Assembly: GCF_003570725.1 (NCBI RefSeq)
Contig: NZ_QWVS01000002.1
Location: 186,001 to 250,000 of the forward strand
DNA length: 64,000 bases
Direction of reading: 5' to 3'
Source: Peribacillus asahii
GTDB taxonomy: Bacteria; Bacillota; Bacilli; Bacillales; DSM-1321
Shown here piece after piece: positions 53,923 to 64,000 of this stretch. The notes under the pieces are model-generated. The model was not told where the DNA came from, made no database searches, and saw only the letters and a list, made by a program, of their open reading frames with translations. Numbering within the stretch: position 1 is the stretch's first letter; every line of letters starts with the position of its first letter. The position numbers and the translations under genes are program-made.

Positions 53923-53946
53923 TGTTAAAAATTAAGATTCTATCAC

Positions 53947-53979
53947 TTATTATATATAACCTTGTTGAATTTTGACTTA
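53947..53979 (+). repeat. Dispersed intergenic repeat, degenerate copy D
   Basis: TTATTATATATAACCTTGTT followed by GAATTTTGACTT resembles the core of copies A and B with several mismatches. The 625-nt gap between aroA and ypiA (53626-54250) otherwise holds only hairpins and AT-rich sequence; I see no gene in it. Confidence 0.35.
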
Positions 53980-54156
53980 TTTTAACTGAGATTGCTGCAC
54001 TATATAGTACATGCACTTACACTATCATGTAAAATCCCGGAAATACCCGATACATTTTTTTACATTTTTCTATTTGAACCATATTTTCAGCTTATTCTCG
54101 ATTGAATGCACATACTTTTTGTGCTTGTTGTTATATCGTATATAGAAACAGAGACA

Positions 54157-54203
54157 TAAAAACCCCTCCTCATTGATTTCAGCAAATCAATAAGGAAGGG
54201 CAT
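54157..54203 (-). terminator. Terminator of aroA
   Basis: CCCTTCCTTATTGATTT pairs with AAATCAATGAGGAGGGG around GCTG on the minus strand, followed by TTTTTATG. Confidence 0.9.
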
Positions 54204-54250
54204 CTACAGCTATCGTACATGAAGGACGCGGCTCAAATCATACACCATCT

Positions 54251-55534
54251 TTAAATCAACTGTCCTAAATGCTCGAAAAACTCTGGATAGGATACATTAA
54301 TTGCAGCAGGGTCATGCAATTCAATTTTCCCTTTAGCAATTAAACCAGCAACAGCAAGCATCATGCCGATTCGATGGTCACCATGACTCGTTACCTCTCC
54401 ACCGTGAAGCGGTGTGCCGCCTTGAATAATTAAACCATCATCCGTCGGTTTCACATCCGCCCCTAATATCGATAGCTCATGAGCAACCGTGTCAATACGA
54501 TTCGTTTCTTTCACTTTCAATTCAGCCGCATCTTGTATAACGGTCGTACCTTCAGCTTGCGTTGCTAAAAGAGCGATAATAGGAATTTCATCAATTAAAC
54601 GCGGAATTAACTCCCCACTTACCGTTGTACCTTTAAGCTTCGAACTGCGAACGGTGATTGTACCGATTGGTTCACCTTTTGATGGAAGCTCTTCAACCGT
54701 AATATCCGCCCCCATCTTTTGCATAACTTCAATAATTCCTACTCGTGTTGGATTAAGTCCAACATTTTTCAACACTACTTCACTATTTGGTGTAATAGCG
54801 GCAGCGACCATGAAGAAAGCAGCAGATGAAATATCTCCCGGCACATAAATTTCAGTACCTGTGAGCACTTGATTGCCTTGCACTTTAATCTCTTGACCTT
54901 CTTTTATCACTTGTCCGCCAAACTGAAGAATCATTCGCTCTGTATGGTCCCGCGTTTCTTCCGGCTCAATAACGACCGTTTCTCCTTCAGCCTGCAAGCC
55001 TGCTAACAAAATAGCAGATTTAACTTGAGCACTAGCAACTGGAAGCTTATAGCGAATTGGTTTTAAACTTCCTCCACGAATGTGAAGCGGAGTGAATTCC
55101 CCATTATTTCTACCATCAATAGCAGCGCCCATTTCTCGAAGCGGTTCAACAACTCGCTTCATTGTTCGCTTAGCAATTGAATGATCACCTGCTAATGCAG
55201 CGGAGAAGTTTTGTCCAGCTAAAATCCCCATCATCAATCGTATTGTAGTTCCAGAATTACCAACGTCGAGAACTTCACTTGGTTCCGTTAATCCCTTAAA
55301 CCCTTTTCCAATCACACGAACCTGCTTGCCCGTCTGTTCAATCGTAATCCCCATCTTTTGAAAACAGGCGATTGTGCTTAAGCAGTCTGCACCAGGAAGA
55401 AAGTTTGTAACAATTGTTTCTCCATTAGCAAGGGCTCCAAACATAATGGAACGATGCGAGACAGATTTGTCACCTGGAACGGCAATTTCTCCACGTAATG
55501 ATTGTATGTCTGTTTGCAATATTTTTGTATTCAC
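54251..55534 (-). CDS. aroA: 3-phosphoshikimate 1-carboxyvinyltransferase (EPSP synthase)
   Basis: The 427-residue enzyme (called AroE in B. subtilis) adds the enolpyruvyl group to shikimate-3-phosphate. PGDKSVSHR near residue 20, [13 protein letters not shown] near 89, [13 protein letters not shown] near 165 and KVKETNRID near 338 are the substrate-binding motifs. It starts with GTG at 55534 after AAAGGGTG. Last gene of the aro/his/tyr block. Confidence 0.96.
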   Translation of the reverse strand: MNTKILQTDIQSLRGEIAVPGDKSVSHRSIMFGALANGETIVTNFLPGADCLSTIACFQKMGITIEQTGKQVRVIGKGFKGLTEPSEVLDVGNSGTTIRLMMGILAGQNFSAALAGDHSIAKRTMKRVVEPLREMGAAIDGRNNGEFTPLHIRGGSLKPIRYKLPVASAQVKSAILLAGLQAEGETVVIEPEETRDHTERMILQFGGQVIKEGQEIKVQGNQVLTGTEIYVPGDISSAAFFMVAAAITPNSEVVLKNVGLNPTRVGIIEVMQKMGADITVEELPSKGEPIGTITVRSSKLKGTTVSGELIPRLIDEIPIIALLATQAEGTTVIQDAAELKVKETNRIDTVAHELSILGADVKPTDDGLIIQGGTPLHGGEVTSHGDHRIGMMLAVAGLIAKGKIELHDPAAINVSYPEFFEHLGQLI

Positions 55535-55559
55535 GCAATCACCCTTTACTTTTTAAAAA

Positions 55560-56663
55560 TTACGCCAAAATCGTTTCATAAGTCGTATAGTTTCCGATAG
55601 CTTCTGCTGCTTTTAAGCGATCCTCTTCATTTTGGAAGCTAATAACGAGGACTCCATAAATTTCTTCTCGAGTCTCGATAATGCGAATATTCGTAATGCT
55701 AATCCCTTTTTGTGCCAGCAAGCCAGTAATTTCAGCGAGACTCCCTGGTGTATCTGGAATATCGACATATAAATCATAATAGGCAGGAATGGCCCCTTTT
55801 GCATGAACTGGCATATCATCGCGAAATACCTTTGCCTCAGCAAAAAAGCGATAAATTTCTCCACTATCTCGATTTGCGACAAGCTCTTTAATATGTGCCA
55901 TTTCCATGATCCAATCGTCCATTAAATCCAAAAGAACATCGCGATTATGTAAAAGAATATCACGCCACATTTCTGGACTGCTTGAAGCAATCCTTGTGAT
56001 ATCGCGAAAACCCCCGGCTGCTAATCGCGCAACAAGCTCATTTTCTTCGCTATATGTTTGTGCTTGTTTAACAAGTCCCGCGGCAATAATGTGAGGAAAA
56101 TGACTAATGACACCTGTTAACCAATCATGCGTATGAGGACTAACAACTAAAAAGTTGGCTCTTGTCCCTTTTAACCATTCTTTCAATTGATTGATTTCCT
56201 TTGTATGGTAGTTATCTGAAGGTGTTAATAAATAAAAAGCATTTTCAAATAAATGGGGTTTAGCTGCCCCAGCCCCACTTTTATGTGACCCTGCCATCGG
56301 ATGACCGCCAATAAAAGTAATGCCTCGATTCATTAAATGCTTTGCTGCTTCCACTACGGTACTTTTTGTACTGCCCGCATCTGTTACAATTACATCATCT
56401 TTCAGCTTCATATCCGCTAATTGTATAACAATTTTTTCTGTTTGATCAACCGGAACAGCAAGTAATATTAAGTCCGCCTCAAGAACACCTTCTGCAATAG
56501 AATCAACAGAATCATCTACAATGCCTAGTAATTTAGCGAGCTGAATATTATTTTCATTCACATCGTAACCAACAATATGAACACTTTCATGAGCTTGGCG
56601 AATAGCCATTGCTAACGACCCGCCGATTAGGCCAAGACCAATTATAAAAACCTTACCATTCAC
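55560..56663 (-). CDS. tyrA: Prephenate dehydrogenase TyrA with ACT domain
   Basis: The 367-residue enzyme oxidises prephenate to hydroxyphenylpyruvate in tyrosine synthesis. GLGLIGGSLA (NAD site) near residue 10, TDAGSTKS near 96, GGHPMAGSHKSG and an ACT domain (about 297-367, PGSLAEITGLLAQKGISITN) are present; the ACT domain suggests tyrosine feedback. GTG start at 56663 behind GGAGGGAAAC. Confidence 0.95.
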   Translation of the reverse strand: MNGKVFIIGLGLIGGSLAMAIRQAHESVHIVGYDVNENNIQLAKLLGIVDDSVDSIAEGVLEADLILLAVPVDQTEKIVIQLADMKLKDDVIVTDAGSTKSTVVEAAKHLMNRGITFIGGHPMAGSHKSGAGAAKPHLFENAFYLLTPSDNYHTKEINQLKEWLKGTRANFLVVSPHTHDWLTGVISHFPHIIAAGLVKQAQTYSEENELVARLAAGGFRDITRIASSSPEMWRDILLHNRDVLLDLMDDWIMEMAHIKELVANRDSGEIYRFFAEAKVFRDDMPVHAKGAIPAYYDLYVDIPDTPGSLAEITGLLAQKGISITNIRIIETREEIYGVLVISFQNEEDRLKAAEAIGNYTTYETILA

Positions 56664-56750
56664 GTTGTTTCCCTCCGCTTTTTATACTGGCCGTTCAAAT
56701 GCCCTTTGTTTAGAAATCCTGAACATTCGACGCTAGTATAAATATCATAA

Positions 56751-56787
56751 CGACTAGTGGCTCATCTACTTGAGAACCACTTCGTCG
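56751..56787 (-). terminator. Hairpin between hisC and tyrA
   Basis: CGAC/GTCG and GTGG/CCAC pairs form an imperfect stem with a 13-nt loop in the 222-nt gap after hisC. No T run follows, so it is a terminator or structural element of uncertain use. Confidence 0.35.
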
Positions 56788-56885
56788 CTTTTTCTATATA
56801 TTTGGCTATATTGTAAAACATGATTAAGTTCGATTAACAAAATGATTTACAATAACCATCTATTAGACTTGGAGGCTTCCCTTAG

Positions 56886-57983
56886 TTATTTCTCTGAAGC
56901 AGCACGTAAAAATCCTTTAATAGCTTCAATCATACCTGCATTTTCTTCTTGAGAGCCAACCGTTACACGCAAGCTAGTTGGGAAACCAAATGATTTACCA
57001 GAACGAGCAATAAAACCACGCTTAAGTAAGTATTGGAAAATTTCATCCGCATCTTGTTCAAAATGCAAGAAAATAAAGTTCCCTTGTGAAGGGTAATATG
57101 ATACATTTTCCTGTTCACAGAATTGATAATACTGCTCCATACCTTTTCGATTTTCCGCACGACATGTTTCTAGAAATTCTTGGTCAGAAAGAGCCGCAAC
57201 AGCCGCTACTTGCCCTAATGTATTAACATTGAATGGCTCACGTGAAGGCTCTAATCTTTGAATAATCTCTTCACAAGCGATTCCATACCCTACGCGAAGA
57301 CTTGCCAAACCATAAGCTTTTGAGAAAGTACGTAGCACAATAATATTTTTATATGTATTATGCCAATGATTTGTTCGTGGATAATCCTCTGCCACAGCAT
57401 ATTCAGAATATGCTTCGTCTAACACAACAAGTACATCTTCAGGTACTTGATCTAAGAAAGAACGCAGCTTTTGTTCTGGAATATACTTTCCTGTTGGATT
57501 ATTTGGTGTACATACCCAAACGACAGCCGTATTTTCATCAATAGCTGCAAGCATAGCATCTAAATCATGGTCGCCATCCACATGAGGTACTTCACGTACT
57601 TCTGCACCTTCAAGAGTTGCATTATGACGATATTGTGAGAATGTTCCTGTAGCAGCTACTGTATTTTTCCCCGGTCCAAGTAAGCTTCGTGAAATAATTT
57701 GGATATTTTCATCTGACCCATTTCCAAAAATAAGCTCTGTTTCTTTAACCCCAGTATGCTTAGCAACTGCTGAACGAAGCACAGTTGCATAGCCATCGGG
57801 ATAAATGGCAAAAGAATTACTAAATTCTTGAATACTTTTCTTTACTTGTTCTGAACAACCAAAAGGGTTTTCATTAGAAGCTAATTTCACAATTTTTTCA
57901 AGTCCGTATTGACGTTTTACTTCATCTGTTGATTTACCAGGTTGGTAAGGCTTTAAAGAAAGCACTGCCTTATTCCATTTCAT
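56886..57983 (-). CDS. hisC: Histidinol-phosphate aminotransferase HisC
   Basis: The 365-residue class II PLP aminotransferase has KLASNENPFGCS near residue 35, PNNPTGKYIP near 155 and the PLP lysine in RTFSKAYGLASLRVGYG near 215. In Bacillus HisC also transaminates aromatic keto acids, which explains its place next to tyrA. GAGGTG lies six bases before the ATG; a GTG at 57992 is within that site. In B. subtilis six trp genes sit upstream; here aroH does. Confidence 0.95.
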   Translation of the reverse strand: MKWNKAVLSLKPYQPGKSTDEVKRQYGLEKIVKLASNENPFGCSEQVKKSIQEFSNSFAIYPDGYATVLRSAVAKHTGVKETELIFGNGSDENIQIISRSLLGPGKNTVAATGTFSQYRHNATLEGAEVREVPHVDGDHDLDAMLAAIDENTAVVWVCTPNNPTGKYIPEQKLRSFLDQVPEDVLVVLDEAYSEYAVAEDYPRTNHWHNTYKNIIVLRTFSKAYGLASLRVGYGIACEEIIQRLEPSREPFNVNTLGQVAAVAALSDQEFLETCRAENRKGMEQYYQFCEQENVSYYPSQGNFIFLHFEQDADEIFQYLLKRGFIARSGKSFGFPTSLRVTVGSQEENAGMIEAIKGFLRAASEK

Positions 57984-58005
57984 TACACTCACCTCTATAA
58001 AATAA

Positions 58006-58371
58006 TTATTCCGCTAAATCTGGTCGCAACACTTTTGCACCAGCTTGATAAATATGTTGAATCTCTCGTTGAGATTTCGTCGTATTAACATGCAACATTA
58101 CTCGAATACAAGATGTTAAGGCCCCTTCGACTGCAATTTCAGCCATACAAGTAACAGGAACATATCTCCAGCCTTCTATATTTCGTAACGCCTTTGCTGG
58201 GAAGACAGAGCTAATGTCATCCGTTGCAGAAAAAAATACAGAAGCAACCATCTCAGGGTCAATATCATTTGCTGCAATCATCTCAGCCATTAACTCTTCA
58301 ACCGCGGCCATTACTTCAGTTTCTGTATCATGTTCGACCGTCGTTGCACCTCTTATCCCTCTAATCACCAT
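58006..58371 (-). CDS. aroH: Chorismate mutase AroH
   Basis: The 121-residue AroH-fold chorismate mutase converts chorismate to prephenate. MVIRGIRGATTV carries the active-site arginine; VPVTCMAEIAVEG and CIRVMLHVNT carry the conserved Cys, Glu and Arg. The ATG at 58371 fits the family and follows GGGAGAGG. An earlier in-frame ATG at 58389 overlaps the aroB stop. Between aroB and hisC. Confidence 0.95.
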   Translation of the reverse strand: MVIRGIRGATTVEHDTETEVMAAVEELMAEMIAANDIDPEMVASVFFSATDDISSVFPAKALRNIEGWRYVPVTCMAEIAVEGALTSCIRVMLHVNTTKSQREIQHIYQAGAKVLRPDLAE

Positions 58372-58388
58372 TTCTCCGTCCTCTCCCA

Positions 58389-59474
58389 TTATCTTTCGAT
58401 GAAATTCGCCATTTCATTTAATAGGTCTTCATCCGCCATTTCTGCTAATAACGGTGCACCAACCTGTTCTAAAAGAACGAATGTCGCTGAATTGGTAACA
58501 GATTTTTTATCCGTTTTCATGAGCTGTAATAACTGCTCAATCTTCAGATGCTTCGGAATCGTTGTTCGGTACCCCAACGCTTGAACCCACTCCACAAAAG
58601 AATTGTACTCAAATACAAGCTGTTGCTTTTTCTGGCTCAGTTTAAGCGCGTATACCATCCCGATTAACACCGATTCACCATGTGTAAACTTGCCATACCC
58701 CATGGAGGCTTCTACTGCATGCCCGAGAGTGTGTCCAAAATTCAAATAGGCACGTACGCCATTTTCTTTCTCATCTTCTTCCACAACCGCTGCTTTAATC
58801 TCAATTCCTCTTTTAATCATCTTGAAGAATTGCTCATCGGTAATCTTCGTCAAATCTTGAATATTTGTCATTAACCAATGATAGAAGTCTCTATCCGCAA
58901 TTAAGGAATGCTTAATCACTTCCGCAAAACCTGATCGTAATTCCTGCTCGGGTAATGTTGCAAGGAAGTTCAAATCATAAATGACCGCTTCCGGTTGAAA
59001 GAAAGCACCAATCATATTTTTACCAAGCGGATGATTAATCGCTACTTTCCCACCGACAGCACTATCATGAGCAAGCAATGTCGTTGGCACTTGAATAAAC
59101 GGAATGCCTCTCATAAATGTAGCTGCAACAAAACCAGCAAGGTCACCGACAGCACCGCCTCCAAGAGCGATAATTAATGACTTTCGATTGAGTTGCTGTG
59201 ATAAGCAATAACTTTGACATTCATAATACACATCAAATGTTTTCGCATATTCCCCTTGTGGAACAATATGTGTAAACACTTGTTTACCCGTAGCTGCCAG
59301 CACTGCTTGAACAGCTTCTAAGTGAAGTGTTGCCACTTTTTCATCCGTAATAATTAAAATTTTATTAGCTTTCGATACATGACTCTCGATGAAGTTCGGC
59401 AATGTATCGATTGCCTGTTTCCCAATAAATACTGGGTATTGCTTAGAGGATGTTTTAACCGTAATCGATTCCAT
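58389..59474 (-). CDS. aroB: 3-dehydroquinate synthase AroB
   Basis: The 361-residue NAD- and metal-dependent enzyme cyclises DAHP to 3-dehydroquinate. GGGAVGDLAGFVAATFMRG near residue 104, TTLLAHDSAVGGKVAINHP and LNFGHTLGHAVEA carry NAD and metal ligands. AAGGAG lies upstream of the ATG. Three bases separate it from the chorismate synthase gene. Confidence 0.96.
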   Translation of the reverse strand: MESITVKTSSKQYPVFIGKQAIDTLPNFIESHVSKANKILIITDEKVATLHLEAVQAVLAATGKQVFTHIVPQGEYAKTFDVYYECQSYCLSQQLNRKSLIIALGGGAVGDLAGFVAATFMRGIPFIQVPTTLLAHDSAVGGKVAINHPLGKNMIGAFFQPEAVIYDLNFLATLPEQELRSGFAEVIKHSLIADRDFYHWLMTNIQDLTKITDEQFFKMIKRGIEIKAAVVEEDEKENGVRAYLNFGHTLGHAVEASMGYGKFTHGESVLIGMVYALKLSQKKQQLVFEYNSFVEWVQALGYRTTIPKHLKIEQLLQLMKTDKKSVTNSATFVLLEQVGAPLLAEMADEDLLNEMANFIER

Positions 59475-59477
59475 GAA

Positions 59478-60650
59478 TTAAAACTCCTTCACTTCTTCTC
59501 GATACGCTTTCAAATACTCTGCTAACTGATCAAAACGATCGGAAGGGAATTGATCTACAATCGCTGCTGCTAATTCCCATGCAACGACAGCTTCAGCCAC
59601 TACTGCTGCTGCTGGTACGGCACAGCTATCTGAACGTTCAACGCTTGCTTCAAATACTTCTTTCGTATCAATGTCTACGCTTTTTAATGGCTTATACAGT
59701 GTTGGAATCGGCTTCATCACACCGCGGATAACAATTGGCATTCCTGTAGTCATTCCACCTTCAAAGCCGCCCAAACGGTTTGTTTTACGATAGTAGCCTT
59801 TTTCCTTATCCCATGCAATTTCATCATGCACTTCACTGCCGAAGCGATGCGCTGCCTCAAAGCCTAAACCAATTTCGACACCTTTAAAGGCGTTAATCCC
59901 GACGATAGCTGCTGCAAGCTTTGCATCTAGTTTTCGATCATAATGTACATAGCTTCCAACACCAACAGGCATTCCTTCGACAATTACTTCTACGATTCCA
60001 CCAATAGAATCGCCTTTTTTCTTCGCATCATCGATTGCATCCATCATTTGTTGTTCTACTTCCTTATCAAAACAACGAACAGGCGATGCTTCTGTTACTT
60101 CTTGCAATTGTTGAATACTTTCATAAGGTGCTGGATTTGCCTTAATGCCTCCAATTTCTACTACATGTGAAGCTACTTCAATTCCCAGCAAAGATAATAA
60201 TTTTTTGGCAACCGCTCCCGCAGCTACCCGAACTGTTGTTTCACGAGCTGATGAACGTTCTAATACATTTCGTAAATCGCGATGACCATATTTAATTCCA
60301 CCATTCAGATCGGCATGACCTGGTCGTGGACGAGTAATTTTTCGTTTAATTTCTTCGGCTTCTTCTTCTGTAAGCCCTTCACTGCCCATAATTTTTGTCC
60401 AATGCTTCCAGTCATCGTTTTCAACGACTAAAGCAATGGGTGATCCAAGCGTATAGCCATGTCTCACTCCAGACGAAATAAACGCTGTGTCCTTTTCAAT
60501 CTGCATTCTGCGGCCACGACCATGTCCTTTTTGGCGTCGTGCCAATTGTTCATTAATATCAACATTTTCAATCGGCATTCCTGCCGGCAATCCTTCAATA
60601 ATTGTCGTCAGTTGTGGACCATGTGATTCCCCAGCTGTTAAATATCTCAT
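59478..60650 (-). CDS. aroF: Chorismate synthase AroF (AroC)
   Basis: The 390-residue FMN-dependent enzyme makes chorismate from [14 protein letters not shown] near residue 6, [15 protein letters not shown] near 34, [12 protein letters not shown] near 116 and [18 protein letters not shown] are signature motifs. GGGGGC precedes the ATG. First gene of the aro block; the name aroF follows B. subtilis usage. The 449-nt gap upstream (60651-61099) is described separately. Confidence 0.96.
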   Translation of the reverse strand: MRYLTAGESHGPQLTTIIEGLPAGMPIENVDINEQLARRQKGHGRGRRMQIEKDTAFISSGVRHGYTLGSPIALVVENDDWKHWTKIMGSEGLTEEEAEEIKRKITRPRPGHADLNGGIKYGHRDLRNVLERSSARETTVRVAAGAVAKKLLSLLGIEVASHVVEIGGIKANPAPYESIQQLQEVTEASPVRCFDKEVEQQMMDAIDDAKKKGDSIGGIVEVIVEGMPVGVGSYVHYDRKLDAKLAAAIVGINAFKGVEIGLGFEAAHRFGSEVHDEIAWDKEKGYYRKTNRLGGFEGGMTTGMPIVIRGVMKPIPTLYKPLKSVDIDTKEVFEASVERSDSCAVPAAAVVAEAVVAWELAAAIVDQFPSDRFDQLAEYLKAYREEVKEF

Positions 60651-61057
60651 TTGATTTGCCCCCTTTTAGCACTTTAAAGGATGTATGTATCAATATACCA
60701 CAATTTTAAGAAAAGTGGGAATATGAAAGAAACAAAATGACTTTTGTTTTACGTCCTTATATTATTTTACACGTTATCGACTTTTTTCGATATATTTTAA
60801 TCACGAACTCTCCTATCTTTTACGGAATATTAAGTCAATTACCTCCAAATGAACTGCTTCTAGCTTACCCTTCATACCTTTTTTTAACAAAAAAGATTCA
60901 TTTAAACATCACTGTTAATTGCTAACTCATTTGATTAATGCTATTGCTTTAATATAAAACAAGGGATAAAGCACAATCACTAGAAGTCGATTAGCAGTTT
61001 CTATATATGACATGTTGATTTGTAGGAGATCACACGATTGCTTAACAATACCTCAAA
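60651..61057. other. Gap between aroF and cheR without a recognisable gene
   Basis: AT-rich sequence with no open frame that looks coded and no clear operator. A minus-strand TATATT near 60693 may be the aroF -10, with no good -35. Near 61010 ACATGTTGATTTGTAGG faintly resembles the dispersed repeat core. Confidence 0.5.
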
Positions 61058-61060
61058 CAA

Positions 61061-61096
61061 AAAGGACCCTCCGTTTAAAACGGATATAGCCCTTTA
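61061..61096 (-). terminator. Terminator of cheR
   Basis: GGGCTATATCCGTTTTAAAC/GGAGGGTCC hairpin region on the minus strand followed by TTTTTG; the core stem is ATCCGTTT/AAACGGA. Confidence 0.75.
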
Positions 61097-61099
61097 TCA

Positions 61100-61912
<813 letters not shown>

Positions 61913-61981
61913 TCATTGTATATATCGGCTTAAAGATACAAACCTTTACTAATTTAAATAAAATCAAGTGCCAAAAGACAT

Positions 61982-62021
61982 AAAAAAACAGGTTTTTCGT
62001 TTAAAACGAAAAACCTGTTTG
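61982..62021 (-). terminator. Terminator of ndk
   Basis: AACAGGTTTTTCGTTT pairs with AAACGAAAAACCTGTT, followed on the minus strand by TTTTTTATG. Confidence 0.93.
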
Positions 62022-62037
62022 ATTGCCATACATTGAA

Positions 62038-62484
62038 TTAGTATACCCACTCGCTGATTAATTTAGAGTATTCTACTACTTCTTCTTCTTTGAAGAATAA
62101 ACCAATTTCACGTACTGCGCTTTCTGGTGAATCAGAACCGTGAATAATGTTTTTACCAACAGTTGCTGCAAAATCACCACGGATTGTTGCTGGAGCAGCA
62201 TCTTTAGGGTTTGTAGCACCCATCATTTGACGAGCTGTTGCGATAACATTTTCACCTTCCCATACCATTGCAAATACTGGACCTGATGTAATGAAATCAA
62301 CTAGTTCGCCGAAGAAAGGACGCTCTTTATGCTCACCGTAATGTTGCTCAGCTAATTCTTGAGAAATTTGCATTAATTTAGCTCCTACAAGTTGGAAGCC
62401 TTTCTTTTCAAAACGAGAAACGATTTCTCCGATTAGATTACGTTGTACGCCGTCAGGCTTTACCATTAAAAATGTTCTTTCCAT
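62038..62484 (-). CDS. ndk: Nucleoside diphosphate kinase Ndk
   Basis: The 148-residue enzyme equilibrates NTPs and dNTPs. [17 protein letters not shown] at the N-terminus and the phosphohistidine in [12 protein letters not shown] near residue 115 are intact. The ATG at 62484 lies eight bases after AGGAG; GTG 62493 is too close to that site. Own strong terminator. Confidence 0.96.
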   Translation of the reverse strand: MERTFLMVKPDGVQRNLIGEIVSRFEKKGFQLVGAKLMQISQELAEQHYGEHKERPFFGELVDFITSGPVFAMVWEGENVIATARQMMGATNPKDAAPATIRGDFAATVGKNIIHGSDSPESAVREIGLFFKEEEVVEYSKLISEWVY

Positions 62485-62590
62485 TATAGTCACTCCTACT
62501 ATGTATCAAAATTATTTGCCTTTTTCAGGCAATCACCTAGAAATCTTATCATCATTTGTTAAGTTTCGCAACTCTAAGTATAAAAAACCT

Positions 62591-63553
62591 CTAGAACTTT
62601 CTTTTTCCAATGTTTTGCGCAATTTGAGACAGTGTTTTTCGAGCTTTATTAGAAGGTAACTCTTCTAATTCTCTAAAAGCCTTTTCCAAATATTGATCAC
62701 TGATCCTTGTCGCTTGTTCGATGGCTCCGGATGCTTTAATAGCCTGAATAATTGCCCCCATATCTTCCTTCAACATTTCCTCATGCACCGTTTTGATGAT
62801 TTCCTTTAAAGCAGGATTTTTCATCGCAATTAATACAGGTAATGTAATATTTCCTTGAAGCAAGTCACTGCCTGCAGGTTTTCCAAGCTCTGCTTCTGAA
62901 GCGGTAAAGTCTAAGATATCATCCATGATTTGATAACTCATTCCGACATAATAACCAAACCTAAACAGCCTTCTTTGTATCCTTTCATCGGCTCCTGTAG
63001 CAATAGCTCCTAATTGACAACTAGAGGCAATCAATAAAGCTGTTTTGCGTTTGATTCTTCTAAAATAAATCCGCCAATTTTGTTCGAAATTAAATTTGTC
63101 CTTAATTTGTTCAATTTCCCCTAGACATAGTTCAACCATAGTATTCGCTAAAATCTGATGTGCTCGTGGATTGTTAATCTCGCTCATCATTTCAAGTGCC
63201 CTCGCAAAAATATAATCCCCCGTATACATAGCAACACGATTGTCCCATTTAGACTTAATCGTCGCAGATCCGCGACGTAAATCGGCATCGTCAACAACAT
63301 CGTCATGCACTAATGAAGCGGTATGAATCAACTCCAGCGTCGCTGCTACATGCTTTACAACATGAATATCATAATCGCCAAACCTTGCAGCTAGCAATAC
63401 AAACACAGGCCGAATTCGCTTCCCTCCCGATTGCAGCAAGTGAAGGGAGGCCTCTGTCAAAACACTTGAATCGGCATGAATAGCAGCTTCCAATTCTTTT
63501 TCAACTAATTGTAAATCAGAATTTAAAAACGAATACTTCAATTTATATTTCAT
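62591..63553 (-). CDS. hepT: Heptaprenyl diphosphate synthase component II HepT
   Basis: The 320-residue trans-prenyltransferase subunit makes the C35 menaquinone side chain with HepS. The first aspartate-rich motif DDVVD lies in LVHDDVVDDADLRRG near residue 82 and the second, DDILD, near 208; GGKRIRPVFVLLA is the IPP site. ATG 63553 follows GGGTGG; GTG at 63562 is possible. Downstream of menG. Confidence 0.94.
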   Translation of the reverse strand: MKYKLKYSFLNSDLQLVEKELEAAIHADSSVLTEASLHLLQSGGKRIRPVFVLLAARFGDYDIHVVKHVAATLELIHTASLVHDDVVDDADLRRGSATIKSKWDNRVAMYTGDYIFARALEMMSEINNPRAHQILANTMVELCLGEIEQIKDKFNFEQNWRIYFRRIKRKTALLIASSCQLGAIATGADERIQRRLFRFGYYVGMSYQIMDDILDFTASEAELGKPAGSDLLQGNITLPVLIAMKNPALKEIIKTVHEEMLKEDMGAIIQAIKASGAIEQATRISDQYLEKAFRELEELPSNKARKTLSQIAQNIGKRKF

Positions 63554-63587
63554 ACATTCCACCCAGCTTTGTTCATTGCTAACATGC

Positions 63588-64000
63588 TCAATTTGGTTTA
63601 ATCCCGAAATGAGTTGCCGCTACTCCGCCGGTATGAGCCTTATAACTCACTTGCTCAAAACCAGCTTGCTTGAACATGTTTTCAAGCTCTTTCATCCCTG
63701 GGAAATCTCGGGCTGATTCTTGCAACCATGAATATTCATTATAACTTTTAGCGAATATTTTCCCAAACATCGGCATAATAAAACGGAAATAAAAAGAGAA
63801 TAATTGCTTGAAGCCAAATAAAGTTGGATGAGATGTTTCCAGACATACCCCCATCCCCCCTGGCTTTAATACTCTATTCATTTCTTTTAAAACTTGCATA
63901 TAATCCGGTACATTTCGAAGTCCAAAACCGATGGTCACGTAATCAAAACTATTATCAGGAAATGGAAGCTCCATCGCATTCCCATGCAATAATGTGACTT
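63588..64000 (-). CDS. menG: Demethylmenaquinone methyltransferase MenG (UbiE/MenH), 3' part
   Basis: The C-terminal 137 codons of the methyltransferase are in the window; the start lies beyond 64000. [21 protein letters not shown] and [18 protein letters not shown] are UbiE-family signatures, and the end [15 protein letters not shown] matches Bacillus proteins. It performs the last step of menaquinone synthesis and sits with hepT, as in the B. subtilis hepS-menH-hepT cluster. Confidence 0.93.
   Translation of the reverse strand, partial: VTLLHGNAMELPFPDNSFDYVTIGFGLRNVPDYMQVLKEMNRVLKPGGMGVCLETSHPTLFGFKQLFSFYFRFIMPMFGKIFAKSYNEYSWLQESARDFPGMKELENMFKQAGFEQVSYKAHTGGVAATHFGIKPN

Noticed and set aside
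56664-56885. T-box or TRAP-type leader between hisC and tyrA
   Set aside because: No T-box sequence (TGGNACCGCG-type) and no run of GAG/TAG triplets; only an imperfect hairpin is present.
60737-60925. 62-codon plus-strand frame in the aroF-cheR gap
   Set aside because: No ribosome site, AT-rich hydrophobic composition expected by chance, and no terminator.

Overview
The window is chromosomal DNA from a low-GC, endospore-forming Firmicute of the Bacillaceae. Three lines of evidence support this. The gene order follows the ypb-ypw-yps-ypp-ypm-pan-ypj-qcr-ypi-aro segment of Bacillus subtilis almost gene by gene. Spore-coat genes (cotD, yppG) and sporulation-associated ypjB are present, as are bacillithiol genes (bshA, bshB1). 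The ribosome binding sites are strong AGGAGG types, the RNase P RNA is type B, and vegetative promoters look SigA-like. No phage, CRISPR, tRNA or rRNA genes and no complete insertion sequence were seen. Most genes lie on the minus strand.

Layout. 1-8.2 kb: 5' part of a dynamin-like GTPase (dynA), the alkylpyrone pair bpsA-bpsB, a CheX-like protein, the purine salvage operon xpt-pbuX under a guanine riboswitch with upstream PurR-type boxes, and an M32 carboxypeptidase. 8.3-11.2 kb: plus-strand bioY-bioD-bioA under a BirA box. 11.2-20.7 kb: an Fe-S DinG/XPD-type helicase, a cold-shock protein, a THUMP rRNA methyltransferase, a PAS-PAS-GGDEF-EAL protein, rnpB, gpsB, ypsA, cotD and mrfB. 20.7-31.8 kb: mrfA, an Hsp20, yppG/E/D/C, then recU-ponA, ypoC, nth and dnaD. 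32-45.3 kb: aspB-ypmB-ypmA-dinG, panBCD with a pan-type RNA leader, and the ypjD-dapB-mgsA-bshB1-bshA-cca-birA cluster. 45.4-53.6 kb: a YitT-family protein, a YugP-like metallopeptidase, ypjB, ypjA, the menaquinol:cytochrome c reductase genes qcrABC, and ypiF, ypiB, ypiA. 54.2-64 kb: aroF-aroB-aroH-hisC-tyrA-aroA, cheR, ndk, hepT and the 3' part of menG, which runs off the window.

How the genes work together. The aro block makes chorismate and feeds tyrosine and phenylalanine synthesis. hepT and menG serve menaquinone synthesis, which the QcrABC complex uses. panBCD with BirA and BioYDA connect pantothenate and biotin metabolism. recU, ponA, gpsB, dnaD, nth, mrfAB and the DinG-family helicases form a replication, repair and cell-wall neighbourhood.

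The main departures from the B. subtilis order are the absence of asnS (aspB is followed directly by dnaD), the absence of the trp genes between aroH and hisC, a compact bioYDA operon, an inserted GGDEF-EAL gene and an inserted YugP-like gene. I also describe three very small unlisted ORFs, a pan-motif leader with terminator-like hairpins, and a dispersed palindromic intergenic repeat. I found no convincing undescribed multi-gene system. The novelty is mostly in RNA leaders, small proteins and repeats. All similarity statements come from recognising motifs and gene order, not from database searches.
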